From NCBI GenBank assembly GCA_003569125.1, contig BGOG01000006.1, positions 1 through 64,000 on the forward strand: a stretch of DNA of 64,000 bases, written 5' to 3'. Source of the DNA: Acidimicrobiaceae bacterium (lineage in GTDB: Bacteria; Actinomycetota; Acidimicrobiia; Acidimicrobiales; Ilumatobacteraceae). The position numbers were made by a program, and so were the translations under genes. Below the pieces are notes generated by a model. It saw only the letters and a list, made by a program, of their open reading frames with translations. It searched no databases and was not told where the DNA came from. Positions within the stretch are counted from its first letter, which is position 1. Each line of letters begins with the position of its first letter. This document shows positions 19,021-30,721 of the stretch, in pieces.

Positions 19021-20373
19021 TTATTTTGGTTTGCGCATCTCGCGATAGTCACGAGCGGCACCTTCAAGCGGTTCAACTTCGAGCGTGACCCCGTCGATTG
19101 CGGCAACACGTAATTCTTGACCATCATCAATCGGTGTCGAGCGATTCGTTCGTGCGCGCCAATTGGCATCATGGATTCGCACGACTCCGAGCGGATTTAT
19201 CGCACCAACTGCAACACCGACACTTCCGATCATCCACTCACGACCGATCGTTGGTGTGGCGAACCTCGTGCGCACCATCGACGGCATGCCGACGACGAAT
19301 GCCAAAGAAATTGCTGCAATTCCGCAAGCAAGTGTCAGCCAAGAGAGTCGAACATCGCCACCGTCGCTGGGTCGAAATAGTGTGAGGCTAGAAATCGTGA
19401 ACAGTGCAAGACCTAAGCCCGTAAAAAACCGTGGAATACCAACTTGCACGTCAATAGCCAAGGCAAACATTGCAATCAACATCAGCACCAGACTTGCTCC
19501 TCGAAGTGGCAACGTCGCGAGCCCGTGACTGCCGAGTACGACACAAATAGCGCCGACAACGCCCGCGATGCCGATTCCGGCCGTGAAAAATTCGAATATC
19601 AATAGCGCCAAACCGATGATGAACAACAGATAAGTCACCGGTGGACTTGCCGAAGTGTGTAACAATCGCTCGACCAAGCCGAGTTTGAAAAATCTGGTGG
19701 TCGCCGCGTCGCGCACGAGTTGCCCATTTTCGTCTTTGGCGTCGACAACCGTACGTAATGTTTTGCCCTTGATTGTCAATCCATCCAAAGCCAGCAACAT
19801 ATTTCGCAATACCGGCACGCCCTCGTCGGCCGTCGTAAGTTTTAATGCACCTAATTTTTTTGCCTGTTGAGAATTCAAAGTAGAAGTTAATAACTGCGAA
19901 GATGCATCACCGAAACTAATTTTGCCGGCACTGGTCGTGAGTAACGTGCCGGTTCTTCCGATTCGAGTGCCGTCAGCCATCGCCGAAACATCGGCAACAG
20001 CCAATAACTGAGCGGCACTGCCGTATGCGCGAGCAGTCGTTGGCCCCACCCAAACACCGATCGGTAGTTTTGAGTTAATTATTTTCTCGAACAACTGCGT
20101 CATTCGAGTCGCAGAGACGACACTGCCTTGTGAGTTGAGTTGCAAAATGACCGCCTGCGATTTTGAGTTTTCGGCACGATCAATTGCTTGCTCAATGTCA
20201 TGAGCCACGATTTCATCGATCAGTCCGTTTACTTCTACGACGTCGACTGGCGCCAGGTCGATCGCCTCATCTTGTGCCCGCGCCGAGCCCGCCGCAACAA
20301 ATATCGTCGCCATCATCAAAACAAGCATGCCGACTTTGGCATACGTTCGGTTCTGGTTGACTTGTGCGCGCAA
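19021..20373 (-). CDS. NfeD family membrane protein with ClpP-class serine protease domain
   Basis: About 450 residues. A signal peptide (MLVLMMATIFVAAGSARAQ) leads into a ClpP/SppA-like domain (VILQLNSQGSVVSATRM, TTARAYGSAAQLLAVADVSAMADGTRIG), then several membrane helices and a C-terminal OB-fold NfeD domain (GVVRIHDANWRARTN). Usual catalytic residues are a Ser in the GSAA segment and a downstream Lys. I chose the TTG start at 20371-20373 because a ggagag sequence precedes it; longer frames upstream are not conserved. NfeD proteases act on membrane-associated proteins such as stomatins. The end abuts selB. Confidence 0.8.
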   Translation of the reverse strand: MRAQVNQNRTYAKVGMLVLMMATIFVAAGSARAQDEAIDLAPVDVVEVNGLIDEIVAHDIEQAIDRAENSKSQAVILQLNSQGSVVSATRMTQLFEKIINSKLPIGVWVGPTTARAYGSAAQLLAVADVSAMADGTRIGRTGTLLTTSAGKISFGDASSQLLTSTLNSQQAKKLGALKLTTADEGVPVLRNMLLALDGLTIKGKTLRTVVDAKDENGQLVRDAATTRFFKLGLVERLLHTSASPPVTYLLFIIGLALLIFEFFTAGIGIAGVVGAICVVLGSHGLATLPLRGASLVLMLIAMFALAIDVQVGIPRFFTGLGLALFTISSLTLFRPSDGGDVRLSWLTLACGIAAISLAFVVGMPSMVRTRFATPTIGREWMIGSVGVAVGAINPLGVVRIHDANWRARTNRSTPIDDGQELRVAAIDGVTLEVEPLEGAARDYREMRKPK

Positions 20374-20420
20374 TTCACTCTCCGAGTCGTGTGTTGAGAA
20401 ACTTACGCTAACATTTGCGC

Positions 20421-20819
20421 GTGCACATTTTGCTTGCCACCGATGCTCAGTGGGTTCTCGACGAAGTCCATTCGGCACTTGGCACACCTGAAACTTCGTT
20501 CGTCGTTTGTAGCGATGGTCGCGATGTGCCACAAGCCATAAAGCAGCGCACACCAGATTTGGCCGTGCTTGATTTGCAGAGTGGTTCGATGGGCGCGATG
20601 GCAGTGACGATGGATCTGCGTTTAGATCACAGTGATGGGCGAGCACCAAACGTGCCAGTTCTAATGTTGCTTGATCGTCTGGCTGATGTTCATCTGGCTC
20701 GGCGAAGTGGCGCGCAAGGTTGGCTGATTAAACCGCTTGACTCGTTGCGCTTGCGTCGGGCGGCAAATGCGATTGTTGCAGGCGATGTGTGGCACGAGGG
20801 CATGCCAGCCGAAGTTTAA
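20421..20819 (+). CDS. single-domain response-regulator-like receiver protein
   Basis: About 132 residues with a CheY-like fold: the phosphoacceptor Asp lies in LAVLDLQSG, the usual Thr/Ser is Leu in VLMLLDR, and the conserved Lys is in GWLIKPLD. There is no output domain and no histidine kinase next to it. GTG 20421 or TTG 20415 could start it. It is divergent from the NfeD gene and convergent with asd. Loss of the Thr/Ser suggests altered signalling. Partner unknown. Confidence 0.72.
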   Translation: MHILLATDAQWVLDEVHSALGTPETSFVVCSDGRDVPQAIKQRTPDLAVLDLQSGSMGAMAVTMDLRLDHSDGRAPNVPVLMLLDRLADVHLARRSGAQGWLIKPLDSLRLRRAANAIVAGDVWHEGMPAEV

Positions 20820-20822
20820 AAA

Positions 20823-22712
<1,890 letters not shown>

Positions 22713-22733
22713 ATGTCTGAAGAAATCTACTTG

Positions 22734-23995
22734 CTACTTGCGTTCAGGCAGTGGTGCCGAATACTCCTCGCCACTATCCAGGTCGAACGCCGTATGTAGC
22801 GCGCGCACTGCGGTTTCAAGCATCGGGGCGGCCACGACGACAGAAATTCGAATCGTACTCGTCGAAATCATTTCGATATTTACTTTGTTGTCGGCCAAAA
22901 CTCGAAACATCTTGGCGGCGATGCCAGGGCTTGATTTCATTCCCGCACCCACAAGTGAGATTTTGGCGATGTTCGAGTCGTTGGTTACACCACTCGCGCC
23001 GACTTGCTTGGCAATTTTTTCGACGATCGGCTGGGCAATCGCCACATCGGTCTTGGGCAATGTAAAAGAAATATCGGTCGTGCCGGCAGTTGAAGTGTTC
23101 TGCACGATCATGTCGACATTGACATTGGCGTTGGCCAACGGCTCAAACAATGCGGCTGAAACACCAGGTTGGTCGGGCACACCCAAAACAGTTATTTTTG
23201 CGTCGCCTGCGTCGTGCACGACACCCGAAATGATTGGATCTTCCATATTTTTTTCTCCTTTACGTTCTTCGCTCGTCACCCAAGTTCCTTGCTCCCAAGT
23301 AAAACTTGAGCGCACATGAATCGGCACATTGTGATTGCGAGCGAATTCAACACTGCGAAGTGCCAGCACTTTGCTTCCAGCGCCGGCCATCTCGAGCATT
23401 TCATCAAACTCAAGATGTTTCAGTTTTCGAGCCTGCGAAACAACCCTTGGGTCAGCGGTGAAAACTCCGGTTACATCTGTATAAATTTCGCACACGTCGG
23501 CCTTGAGTGCGGCTGCGAGTGCGACTGCAGTTGTATCGCTTCCTCCACGGCCAAGTGTTGTGATTTCTTTTTCTGTGCTGACGCCCTGAAACCCGCGACG
23601 ACCGCGACCTTGCCTTCGGCGAGTGCGTCGCGAACACGGTCGCCTCGAATTTCAAGAATTTTTGCTCGACCATGCACGGTGTCAGTAATGATCCCGACTT
23701 GACTGCCCGTGAAACTCATCGCTTCGACCGAGAGATCTTGAAGCGCCATACACAAAAGCGACATGCTGATGCGTTCACCAGTTGTCAGCAACATGTCTAA
23801 TTCTCGACCAGGTGGCGCAGAAGAAACTTGTCGCGCGAGGTCCATCAGGTTGTCCGTGGCTTTTCCCATTGCCGATACAACGATTACGAGTTGGTTGCCT
23901 TGTGCCTGTGTGGCGGCAATGTGTCGTGCGACATTGCGCATTCGCTCGGGGTCGGCCACTGATGTACCGCCATATTTTTGAACTATCAAAGCCAC
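22734..23995 (-). CDS. lysC: aspartate kinase, frameshifted
   Basis: Phosphorylates L-aspartate, the first step to lysine, threonine and methionine. The N-terminal KYGGTSV kinase motif and the regulatory C-terminal ACT domains ([20 protein letters not shown] and [19 protein letters not shown]) are clear. A missing base in the run at about 23592-23594 splits the frame; adding one gives [20 protein letters not shown], the family sequence. GTG 23995 is the probable start. Two ACT domains suggest feedback control by lysine and/or threonine, as known for the family. It heads the lysC, methyltransferase, asd group. Confidence 0.92.
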
Positions 23996-24047
23996 GGCTG
24001 TCAACGCTAGCCGTGCTGGTGTTGCCGACCTGTAGCATTTTCTGATC

Positions 24048-24899
24048 ATGGGAACAGACAAACGAAACCGCCAAAGAGAAAATCGCCTAGCACGACGAAA
24101 TGAAGTTGCGCAAAAGACCAAACGTCAGATTCTGCGCCGTCGAATTACGCGAATTGTGTTGCTGCTTGGCGCGGTCGTCGGGGTTGTTTTGTTTTTCAAT
24201 TTGAGTGGCAACAAAGATGAATCCAAGACTTCGACCAGCGACTCATCGGTTCCGGCCGAGTCGGCATCATCAACTGAGTCGACAGTGGCACCCGTCGCAG
24301 GTGGACCATTCGTTTATGGTGAGGGCGAGTGTGCACCGGCCGACGGTTCTGGATCGCAAGTTCAAAAATTCACAGTGGCGCCAAAGTTGTGCATTGATTT
24401 AGCGAAGACTTACACGGCGGTCGTGTCAACTTCAAAAGGTGATTTCACGGTTGTGCTCGACGCGGTCAAGGCCCCCGGCACTGTCAATAATTTCGTCAAC
24501 TTGGTGCGATCAAAATATTTTGATGGCACGGTTTGCCATCGTGCGATACCAACTTTCATGGTGCAATGCGGTGATCCGACTGCCACTGGTACGGGTGGAC
24601 CCGGCTATTCAATCGCTGACGAATTGCCGGCTGCCGGAGAATACAAAATTGGTTCTCTAGCGATGGCCAACTCTGGGCCGAACACAAACGGCAGCCAGTT
24701 TTTTGTTGTGACCGGCGAGCAGGGAGTGACGCTTGCGCCGAACTACACGCTGTTCGGTCAAGTAACAAAAGGCTTGGATACGACAGTTTCTGCCCTTGAC
24801 AAAGCGGGCAATGATGACCCTGCCGCAAATGGCTTACCGCCAAAAGAAGAACTTCGAATTACGAAAATAACAATCAGCGAAAATAAAAACTTGTTTTGA
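24048..24899 (+). CDS. membrane-anchored peptidyl-prolyl cis-trans isomerase (cyclophilin type)
   Basis: 283 residues. A very basic N-terminus is followed by a single membrane helix (IVLLLGAVVGVVLFF, about 43-58), a Ser/Thr-rich linker and a cyclophilin domain: FVNLVRSKYFDGTVCHRAIPTF..., MANSGPNTNGSQFFV and NYTLFGQV. This is an extracytoplasmic folding catalyst for proline bonds. The start ATG 24048 is 52 bases from the divergent lysC start. Confidence 0.88.
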   Translation: MGTDKRNRQRENRLARRNEVAQKTKRQILRRRITRIVLLLGAVVGVVLFFNLSGNKDESKTSTSDSSVPAESASSTESTVAPVAGGPFVYGEGECAPADGSGSQVQKFTVAPKLCIDLAKTYTAVVSTSKGDFTVVLDAVKAPGTVNNFVNLVRSKYFDGTVCHRAIPTFMVQCGDPTATGTGGPGYSIADELPAAGEYKIGSLAMANSGPNTNGSQFFVVTGEQGVTLAPNYTLFGQVTKGLDTTVSALDKAGNDDPAANGLPPKEELRITKITISENKNLF

Positions 24900-24917
24900 A
24901 AACAGTCAGTTAGTCAA

Positions 24918-25862
24918 TTAGTCGCGAGGCAGGAAAGCAGAATCTAATCTTTGAATCTCGAGATTTGAACGATCGGATACTGAATCCATGTTGTCTCTGA
25001 ACCCAACGAAGATGTTCATCTCACGAAGAATTCTTAAAATTTCTTCGTCATACACGCCATTTGGGTGCGACATGCAACTGGGTGCTTTTTTTAAATAGCC
25101 GGTCAAATATTCTGAGTTCACCGAGTATTCAGAAAGTTTCTCTGCCGTCGTCAGTCTCGTGATGTTCGTCGGGTGACTGTGCGAGTGCAAACCAACGACA
25201 TGGCCGCGACTTGCGAGTTGGGTGATTGATTCTGGGCCCATCGTGATTGTTTTGTTGATTTCATCGATTGATGTTCCATGATTTTGAATTATTAATTTCA
25301 TGGTTTCGAGATATTCTGTCGGAGTCAAGATTTCATCGCGTAAATATCTGAACCACCGGTCGCCACGCGTGTAAAACGGATAAACAGTCAAATAGTCTTC
25401 TGGAAATGTTTTCTTCGCAGACAAAAATGTTTCAGGCACTGTGACTTCGAGGGATGAATCAAATTCTGCGAAAAAAACCTCTTTATTCTCAAAAAACTGA
25501 TTTCTGAAAATCCTGAAAATCTCCAAGATATATGGGTGACCTGCGTGCGGCCCGGTATTGACGAAAAAAAATGCTTTGAGTTTCTTTTTGGCGAGCACCG
25601 AAGCCGCGACATCAAATTGACACTGCAGTCCGTCGTCAAACGAACAGCAAATGTCGGTCTCGTCTAGTTTTTGACTAAGCGCTTTTTCTAGAAAGACGTC
25701 TGCGCTTAAAAGATTTGCAACTTTTGACGCATGATCAAGTGATCGGCCAAACTCATCGGCAGAAAAAGAGCCTTCACTTTTTAGGTGACCATTGCCGTGA
25801 AAATGGTGGAACATCAGACCAGTTGGCCCGGAACTTTTTAGACTTGACAACGAGAGAGTCAC
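24918..25862 (-). CDS. polysaccharide deacetylase family protein (NodB/CE4-like)
   Basis: 314 residues with NodB-homology marks: CSFDDG (motif 1, with the metal-binding and catalytic Asp pair), VGLHSHSHPTN (motif 2, metal His residues) and MSHPNGVYDEEIL (motif 3). About 100 extra residues lie between motifs 1 and 2. Such enzymes remove acetyl groups from surface glycans or peptidoglycan, but remote members act on other amides. There is no signal peptide, so it may modify a precursor inside the cell. Confidence 0.78.
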   Translation of the reverse strand: MTLSLSSLKSSGPTGLMFHHFHGNGHLKSEGSFSADEFGRSLDHASKVANLLSADVFLEKALSQKLDETDICCSFDDGLQCQFDVAASVLAKKKLKAFFFVNTGPHAGHPYILEIFRIFRNQFFENKEVFFAEFDSSLEVTVPETFLSAKKTFPEDYLTVYPFYTRGDRWFRYLRDEILTPTEYLETMKLIIQNHGTSIDEINKTITMGPESITQLASRGHVVGLHSHSHPTNITRLTTAEKLSEYSVNSEYLTGYLKKAPSCMSHPNGVYDEEILRILREMNIFVGFRDNMDSVSDRSNLEIQRLDSAFLPRD

Positions 25863-25887
25863 GTCTCAATTCTAGTTATTCAGAAAA

Positions 25888-26667
25888 TTAATTAGTTAGT
25901 AAAGACTCTCGCAATGTATTTGCTGTTTTGTCACTGACACCGATCTCGCGCACGAAGTTTTGTACCGAGCCGTACTTTGTGTTGAGATCATCAAGAATGA
26001 TCGCCATCGCGCGCGGGTCGGCAGCCGCAAATCGCGCCGGCATGTTGGCGTAAGCCGTGGCGAGATCTGGTTGGCTCACCTCGGCCCATTTGATGAGGCG
26101 CTTCATGCCCAATTCGGTGAGCCCATAGTCGGCGGAAATAATTTCATCGGGTACACCGAGAATTGACAAGATGAAGGCCGCCAATACTCCTGTGCGATCT
26201 TTGCCGGCCGCACAATGAAACACCAACGGCAAAACATCGGTCGCTGCAATTACTTCAATGGCATTAGCGAACTTTGGTGCAGCATTGGCGATCATTTCAC
26301 GATATGCCCAGACCAGAAATTCAACGGTGTCTTCGATGACTGGTGTTTCACCTTCGTTCCAGGTGGCGTCGATGATCGAAAGATGATGAAACGCAACAGG
26401 AAACTTGTCAATAGGGAAGGTGCCACGAGTTTTGACCTCGTTATCGGTGCGCAAGTCGATCACGGTTTTTACACCGAGGTCGATAACTGCTTGCGCATCG
26501 TCGGTGGTCAATCGATACAATCCATCGGCTCGAAACAAAGTTCGCCATTTTGTTGTCTGGCCGCTACTAGTTGGGTAACCGCCTAGATCACGAAAGTTAT
26601 GCACCGCATCAAGGGCGATTAATCGTTGCGGATCGTTGATCAAAGATTCAATTGTTGCGCTGTTCAC
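25888..26667 (-). CDS. tyrosine-protein phosphatase-like (Y_phosphatase3 family)
   Basis: About 259 residues. The P-loop HCAAGKDRTG carries catalytic Cys and Arg (Cx5R), and the N-terminal NFRDLGGYPTSSG and TVIDLRTDNEV are typical of the bacterial dual-specificity/phosphoinositide-like group. I prefer GTG 26667 over ATG 26709, since the family starts shortly before the NFRDLGG block; the choice is not certain. The substrate is unknown. It is divergent from hbd. Confidence 0.82.
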   Translation of the reverse strand: MNSATIESLINDPQRLIALDAVHNFRDLGGYPTSSGQTTKWRTLFRADGLYRLTTDDAQAVIDLGVKTVIDLRTDNEVKTRGTFPIDKFPVAFHHLSIIDATWNEGETPVIEDTVEFLVWAYREMIANAAPKFANAIEVIAATDVLPLVFHCAAGKDRTGVLAAFILSILGVPDEIISADYGLTELGMKRLIKWAEVSQPDLATAYANMPARFAAADPRAMAIILDDLNTKYGSVQNFVREIGVSDKTANTLRESLLTN

Positions 26668-26768
26668 CCCGTGGACTTTATCTGTTTGACGCGACCACAA
26701 TATGTCCACAAGATGTCTGTTTACTTACGATTAGTTGAATGACGGTAATTTTCGGTAGTGTCGCACGG

Positions 26769-27626
26769 ATGAAATCACTTGAAATCAAAACAGTCGGCGT
26801 AATTGGCTCTGGAATCATGGGCTCAGGTATTGCCGAAGTTATCGCTAAGTCAGGTATCGATGTAGTTATTCGCTCGCGCACGCAAGAAACTGCTGATGCG
26901 ACGAAAGCCGCGATTGAAGCAAGTCTGAAAAAGCAAGTCGCAAAAGCAAAGATCACCCAAGACCAACTAGACGCAGCAATGGCTCATGTTTGTGTGACCA
27001 GCAAACTTGAAGACCTTGCAAATTGTGATCTGATAATCGAGTCTGCCGTTGAAGACCTTGCGACCAAACAAGAGTTGTTTTCTCAACTCGACAAAATCGT
27101 AAAACCATCGTGTGTCTTGTCGACCAACACGAGCACATTGCCAGTAATCGAAATGGCCAAGTCGACGAATCGTCCCGACAAGGTTTGCGGTATCCATTTT
27201 TTTAATCCTGCTGTTCTGATGCCACTAGTTGAAGTCGTTCGGCCGATCACGGCGAGTGATGAAACGATCGCTTTTGCCAACGAGTTTGTCAAAGCCTGTG
27301 CGAAAGACGCAGTACAAGTTGTTGATCGTGCGGGGTTCATCGTCAACGCTTTGTTGTTTCCGTATTTAAATAATGCAATTGCAATGTTCGAGGCCGGCAC
27401 CGCGAGCATGGAAGATATCGATGTTGCAATGAAAGGTGGTTGCAATTTTCCGATGGGGCCTTTTGCATTGCTCGACCTTGTCGGGCTGGATACTTCGGTC
27501 GCGATTCTCGATGCTCTTCACGCAGAATTTAAGTCAGCAACTCTTGAACCGCGCCCAATGTTGAAAAAACTTGTTGAACAGGGCAAATTTGGTCGCAAAA
27601 CAAAGCAAGGTTTTTATAGTTACTAA
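26769..27626 (+). CDS. hbd: 3-hydroxybutyryl-CoA dehydrogenase
   Basis: 285 residues from ATG 26769. It has an NAD-binding GVIGSGIMGSGIAEVIA, then the family blocks NTSTLPV, GIHFFNPAVLMPLVEVV (catalytic His) and GFIVNALLFPYLNNAI. Length matches the single-domain bacterial Hbd that interconverts 3-hydroxybutyryl-CoA and acetoacetyl-CoA. It is followed by aat and meaA on the same strand; with meaA it fits acetyl-CoA assimilation or polyhydroxybutyrate turnover, an inference. Confidence 0.88.
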   Translation: MKSLEIKTVGVIGSGIMGSGIAEVIAKSGIDVVIRSRTQETADATKAAIEASLKKQVAKAKITQDQLDAAMAHVCVTSKLEDLANCDLIIESAVEDLATKQELFSQLDKIVKPSCVLSTNTSTLPVIEMAKSTNRPDKVCGIHFFNPAVLMPLVEVVRPITASDETIAFANEFVKACAKDAVQVVDRAGFIVNALLFPYLNNAIAMFEAGTASMEDIDVAMKGGCNFPMGPFALLDLVGLDTSVAILDALHAEFKSATLEPRPMLKKLVEQGKFGRKTKQGFYSY

Positions 27627-27644
27627 AATATGATTTGGTAACAA

Positions 27645-28322
27645 ATGAATTGGGATTCAACACCGACCCCACTAGATGAGTCGGTTTGGGAGTTTCCACC
27701 ACCGACAAAATGGCCGCGCAATGATGTCGTTGGTCGGGGTGCAGATTTAGAACCTGCGACTTTGATACACGCTTATCGGCAAGGAATATTTCCGATGGTT
27801 TCAAGCGATGAATTTGATGATCGACAACCGACTGATCTGGTTTGGTGGTCGCCGCAAAAGCGCGCCGTGCTGAACTTAGATCGGCTGGTGATCTCTCGGT
27901 CGATGCGCCGTAGCGCGGAGAAATTTGAAGTTCGCATTGACACATGTTTCGAAAAGGTGATGCGTGGTTGCGCGGCGCCGAATCGTGAGAACGGATGGAT
28001 CACAGTTGAGTTCATAGCGGCATATGTGCAACTTCATAAACTTGGTTATGCCCACAGTTTCGAAGTCTTTGACGAAAATGGATTGCTGGCTGGCGGACTC
28101 TACGGTGTTCGCATCGGCAGATTATTTGCCGGTGAATCGATGTTTCATTTATTGCGCGATGCATCCAAAGTCGCATTAATGGCTTTGGTCAAGAAGATGA
28201 AAGAATCCGAGATGACTTTGTTGGATGTGCAGTGGCTGACCCCGCATTTAGAAAGTCTGGGAGCAGTAGCCATTACAAGAGAGCAGTATTTGCGCGAACT
28301 TGCAGTTGCCGTAATGCAATAG
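27645..28322 (+). CDS. aat: leucyl/phenylalanyl-tRNA-protein transferase
   Basis: 225-residue enzyme that adds Leu or Phe to proteins with N-terminal Lys or Arg, marking them for ClpAP/ClpS degradation. Family blocks are present: YRQGIFPMVS (residues about 43-52), WWSPQKRAVL, GWITVEFIAAYVQLHKLGYAHSFE and GRLFAGESMFHLLRDASKVAL. Full length, 18 bases after hbd. Confidence 0.93.
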   Translation: MNWDSTPTPLDESVWEFPPPTKWPRNDVVGRGADLEPATLIHAYRQGIFPMVSSDEFDDRQPTDLVWWSPQKRAVLNLDRLVISRSMRRSAEKFEVRIDTCFEKVMRGCAAPNRENGWITVEFIAAYVQLHKLGYAHSFEVFDENGLLAGGLYGVRIGRLFAGESMFHLLRDASKVALMALVKKMKESEMTLLDVQWLTPHLESLGAVAITREQYLRELAVAVMQ

Positions 28323-28346
28323 TTACACGCCTAGCCTTATCTAGTA

Positions 28347-30304
28347 GTGAGCGAACCAACCAAAGCCTCAAAGCGCGATCAACCCTGGGTGATGCGCACC
28401 TATTCTGGCCACTCGAGCGCGGCCGCATCCAACGAGTTGTATCGCACGAACTTGGCGCAGGGCCAAACAGGATTGTCAATTGCTTTTGATCTGCCGACAC
28501 AAACTGGTTATGACCCGGATCATGTGCTTGCCACGGGAGAAGTTGGCAAAGTCGGTGTGCCTGTAACGCATCTAGGTGACATGCGGATATTGCTGGATGG
28601 TATTCCGCCGGGTGAAATGAATACATCAATGACGATAAATGCAACTGCTGCATGGTTGCTTGCACTGTATGTTGCCAATGCTGATGAACAAAATGTTGCC
28701 ACTGAAGATTTACGCGGCACGACTCAAAATGACATTCTCAAGGAGTATTTGTCGCGTGGCACTTTTATATTTCCACCGCAACCGTCTCGCCGAATAATTG
28801 TTGACATGATCGCGTGGTGCGCGGTGAACGCACCAAAATGGAACCCGGTGAATATTTGTTCGTATCACTTGCAAGAGGTTGGTGCGACGCCCGTGCAAGA
28901 GATTGCATTTTCGTTGGCTAATGCGATTGACATCTTGGATGCGGTCAAGTCAAGTGGTCAAGTGACCGACGAACAGTTTCCACAAGTATTCTCGTCGATT
29001 CGTTTTTTGTCAACGCTGGAATCAGGTTCATCGAAGAGATCTGCAAGATGCGCGCGTTCGTTGATCTCTGGCAGCGAATAGGTCGCGAGCGATATGAATC
29101 ACCGATAATCGCGCATTGCGATTTAGATACGGCGTTCAAGTCAATTCTCTCGGACTGACGGAGGCCCAGCCCGAAAATAACGTGCAGGCGAATTGTTCTT
29201 GAAATGTTGGCTGTAACACTGTCGAAAATGCTCGGGCTCGCAGTGTGCAGTTGCCGGCATGGAACGAGGCACTCGGTCTGCCTCGCCCGTGGGATCAACA
29301 GTGGTCGTTGCGAATGCAACAAGTCCTGGCTTCGAAACTGATTTGCTCGAGTACGAAGATATTTTCGACGGCTCAGTAGTCATTGAATCGCGAACTAAGC
29401 AGTTGATAAACGAATCATGGAGCGAACTCAACGAGATCTTGTCAATGGGTGGAGCATTCGAAGTAGTTGATGTGCTCAAGAGCAAACTCGTCAGTTCGAT
29501 GTCGAGTCGCACGAGCAGAATAGAAAAAGGCGATCAAAAAGTTATTGGAGTGAACGCATTTACGCAGACCGCGTCTTCACCATTGGGTGGCGTCGACAAT
29601 ATTCTCAAGTTGATCAAAAATAGAAGACAAATGATCAACGATGTGCGAACATGGCGCAAATCTCGAAATCAAGGTCAGGTAGATTCAGCGCTCAAATCTT
29701 TGCAACTTGCCGCTCGTGACGGGTCTAATTTGATGCCTGCTTCAATAGAACTTGCCAAAGCAGGCGGCACGACAGGCGAATGGTCGCAGGCGTTGCGTGA
29801 AATCTTTGGCGAATATCGCGCGCCTACTGGTGTTGGCGGCATCTCTGGTCGACATGGTCATTTGTTGAATGAGGTTCAGAATTCGTCAAAACGATCGTTG
29901 GTGGCCCGCCGAGACTATTGGTTGCAAAGCCAGGTCTGGACGGTCACTCAAGTGGGGCTGAACAAATAGCAGTTGCCGCTCGCGACTCTGGGATGGAAGT
30001 TGTCTACAGCGGTATTCGTTTAACACCAGAACAAATTGCAGCCTCGGCACGCGATGAAGATCCAGATGTTATTGGACTCTCTATTCTCTCAGGGTCGCAT
30101 CTGGCGCTCGTGCCGGAAGTGATGTCGCAATTGAAAAAAGCAGGTGTGAGTTCGCCGGTGGTCGTCGGTGGAATAATTCCTGAAGATGATCGTAAAAAAT
30201 TAACCGAACTAGGTGTCGTAGCGGTTTACACCCCGAAAGATTTTGACATCGCAAGAATCATGCGAGATATTGCTGAAATTTCAGTAAAACATCGCCAAAA
30301 ATAA
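28347..30304 (+). CDS. meaA: ethylmalonyl-CoA mutase-like protein (MeaA), frameshifted
   Basis: B12-dependent acyl-CoA mutase. The order of blocks is that of actinobacterial MeaA: WVMRTYSGHSSAAASNELY, LPTQTGYDPDHVLATGEVGK, WNPVNICSYHLQEVGATPVQE, VNAGIRFIEEICKMRAF, GLTEAQPENN, LPAWNEALGLPRPWDQQWS and YRAPTGVGG, then the cobalamin domain with GLDGHSSGAEQIAVAARD. Shifts lie near 29003-29008 (T run), 29096-29101, 29188-29192, 29225-29228, 29332-29336 and 29912-29915, each fixable by one base. This enzyme makes methylsuccinyl-CoA in the ethylmalonyl-CoA pathway. The cofactor histidine of the DxHxxG motif is in GLDGHSSG. Confidence 0.85.
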
Positions 30305-30305
30305 T

Positions 30306-30661
30306 TCAGGGTTTCATCGTCGTAGATGGCGCAACAGGAACAAAACCATTTGCTGGTGGAAAAATAAGTTCATCGCCTTTTTCAACGTGATCAGAGTTTG
30401 TAATGTTATTCAAATCCATCAGCGCCTTCATATCCAATAAATAAGTTGAAGCAATACCAAAAGAGTGTCGCCAGGTTGAATTATGTATCTAACCGGTGGT
30501 GTGTAAATCGTCGTAGTAACCGGCACCGTTGTTGCTACTGGTACGAGAGTCGTTGTCGTTGATGCGTCGTCACCTTGCTGAGCAAATACCAGAGAAAGCA
30601 AGCCGCTGATAATCGTGATTGCGAGAAGCGATATTTGAAGTCGACCTTTAAGAAACATCAT
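30306..30661 (-). CDS. secreted or anchored LysM-domain protein, frameshifted
   Basis: About 118 residues. A membrane segment or signal (LQISLLAITIISGLLSLVFAQQ) is followed by a Thr/Val-rich linker (TTTTLVPVATTVPVTTTIY) and a LysM domain (RYIIQPGDTLFGIAST, then LMDLNNITNSDHVEKGDELIFPP). Adding one T to the run at about 30462-30465 joins the two parts; without it the frame stops early at 30428. LysM binds peptidoglycan glycans. The end is one base from the convergent meaA stop. Confidence 0.72.
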
Positions 30662-30721
30662 TTTAAGGCTAGGCGCATATTGCGTGTATCTTGCGATCAC
30701 GATTTCATCTAGCCTGATCGC

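Noticed and set aside
28347-30304. Programmed frameshifting in meaA
   Set aside because: Six shifts, several directions, no slippery site with a following structure, and homologues have one frame. Indel errors explain it better.
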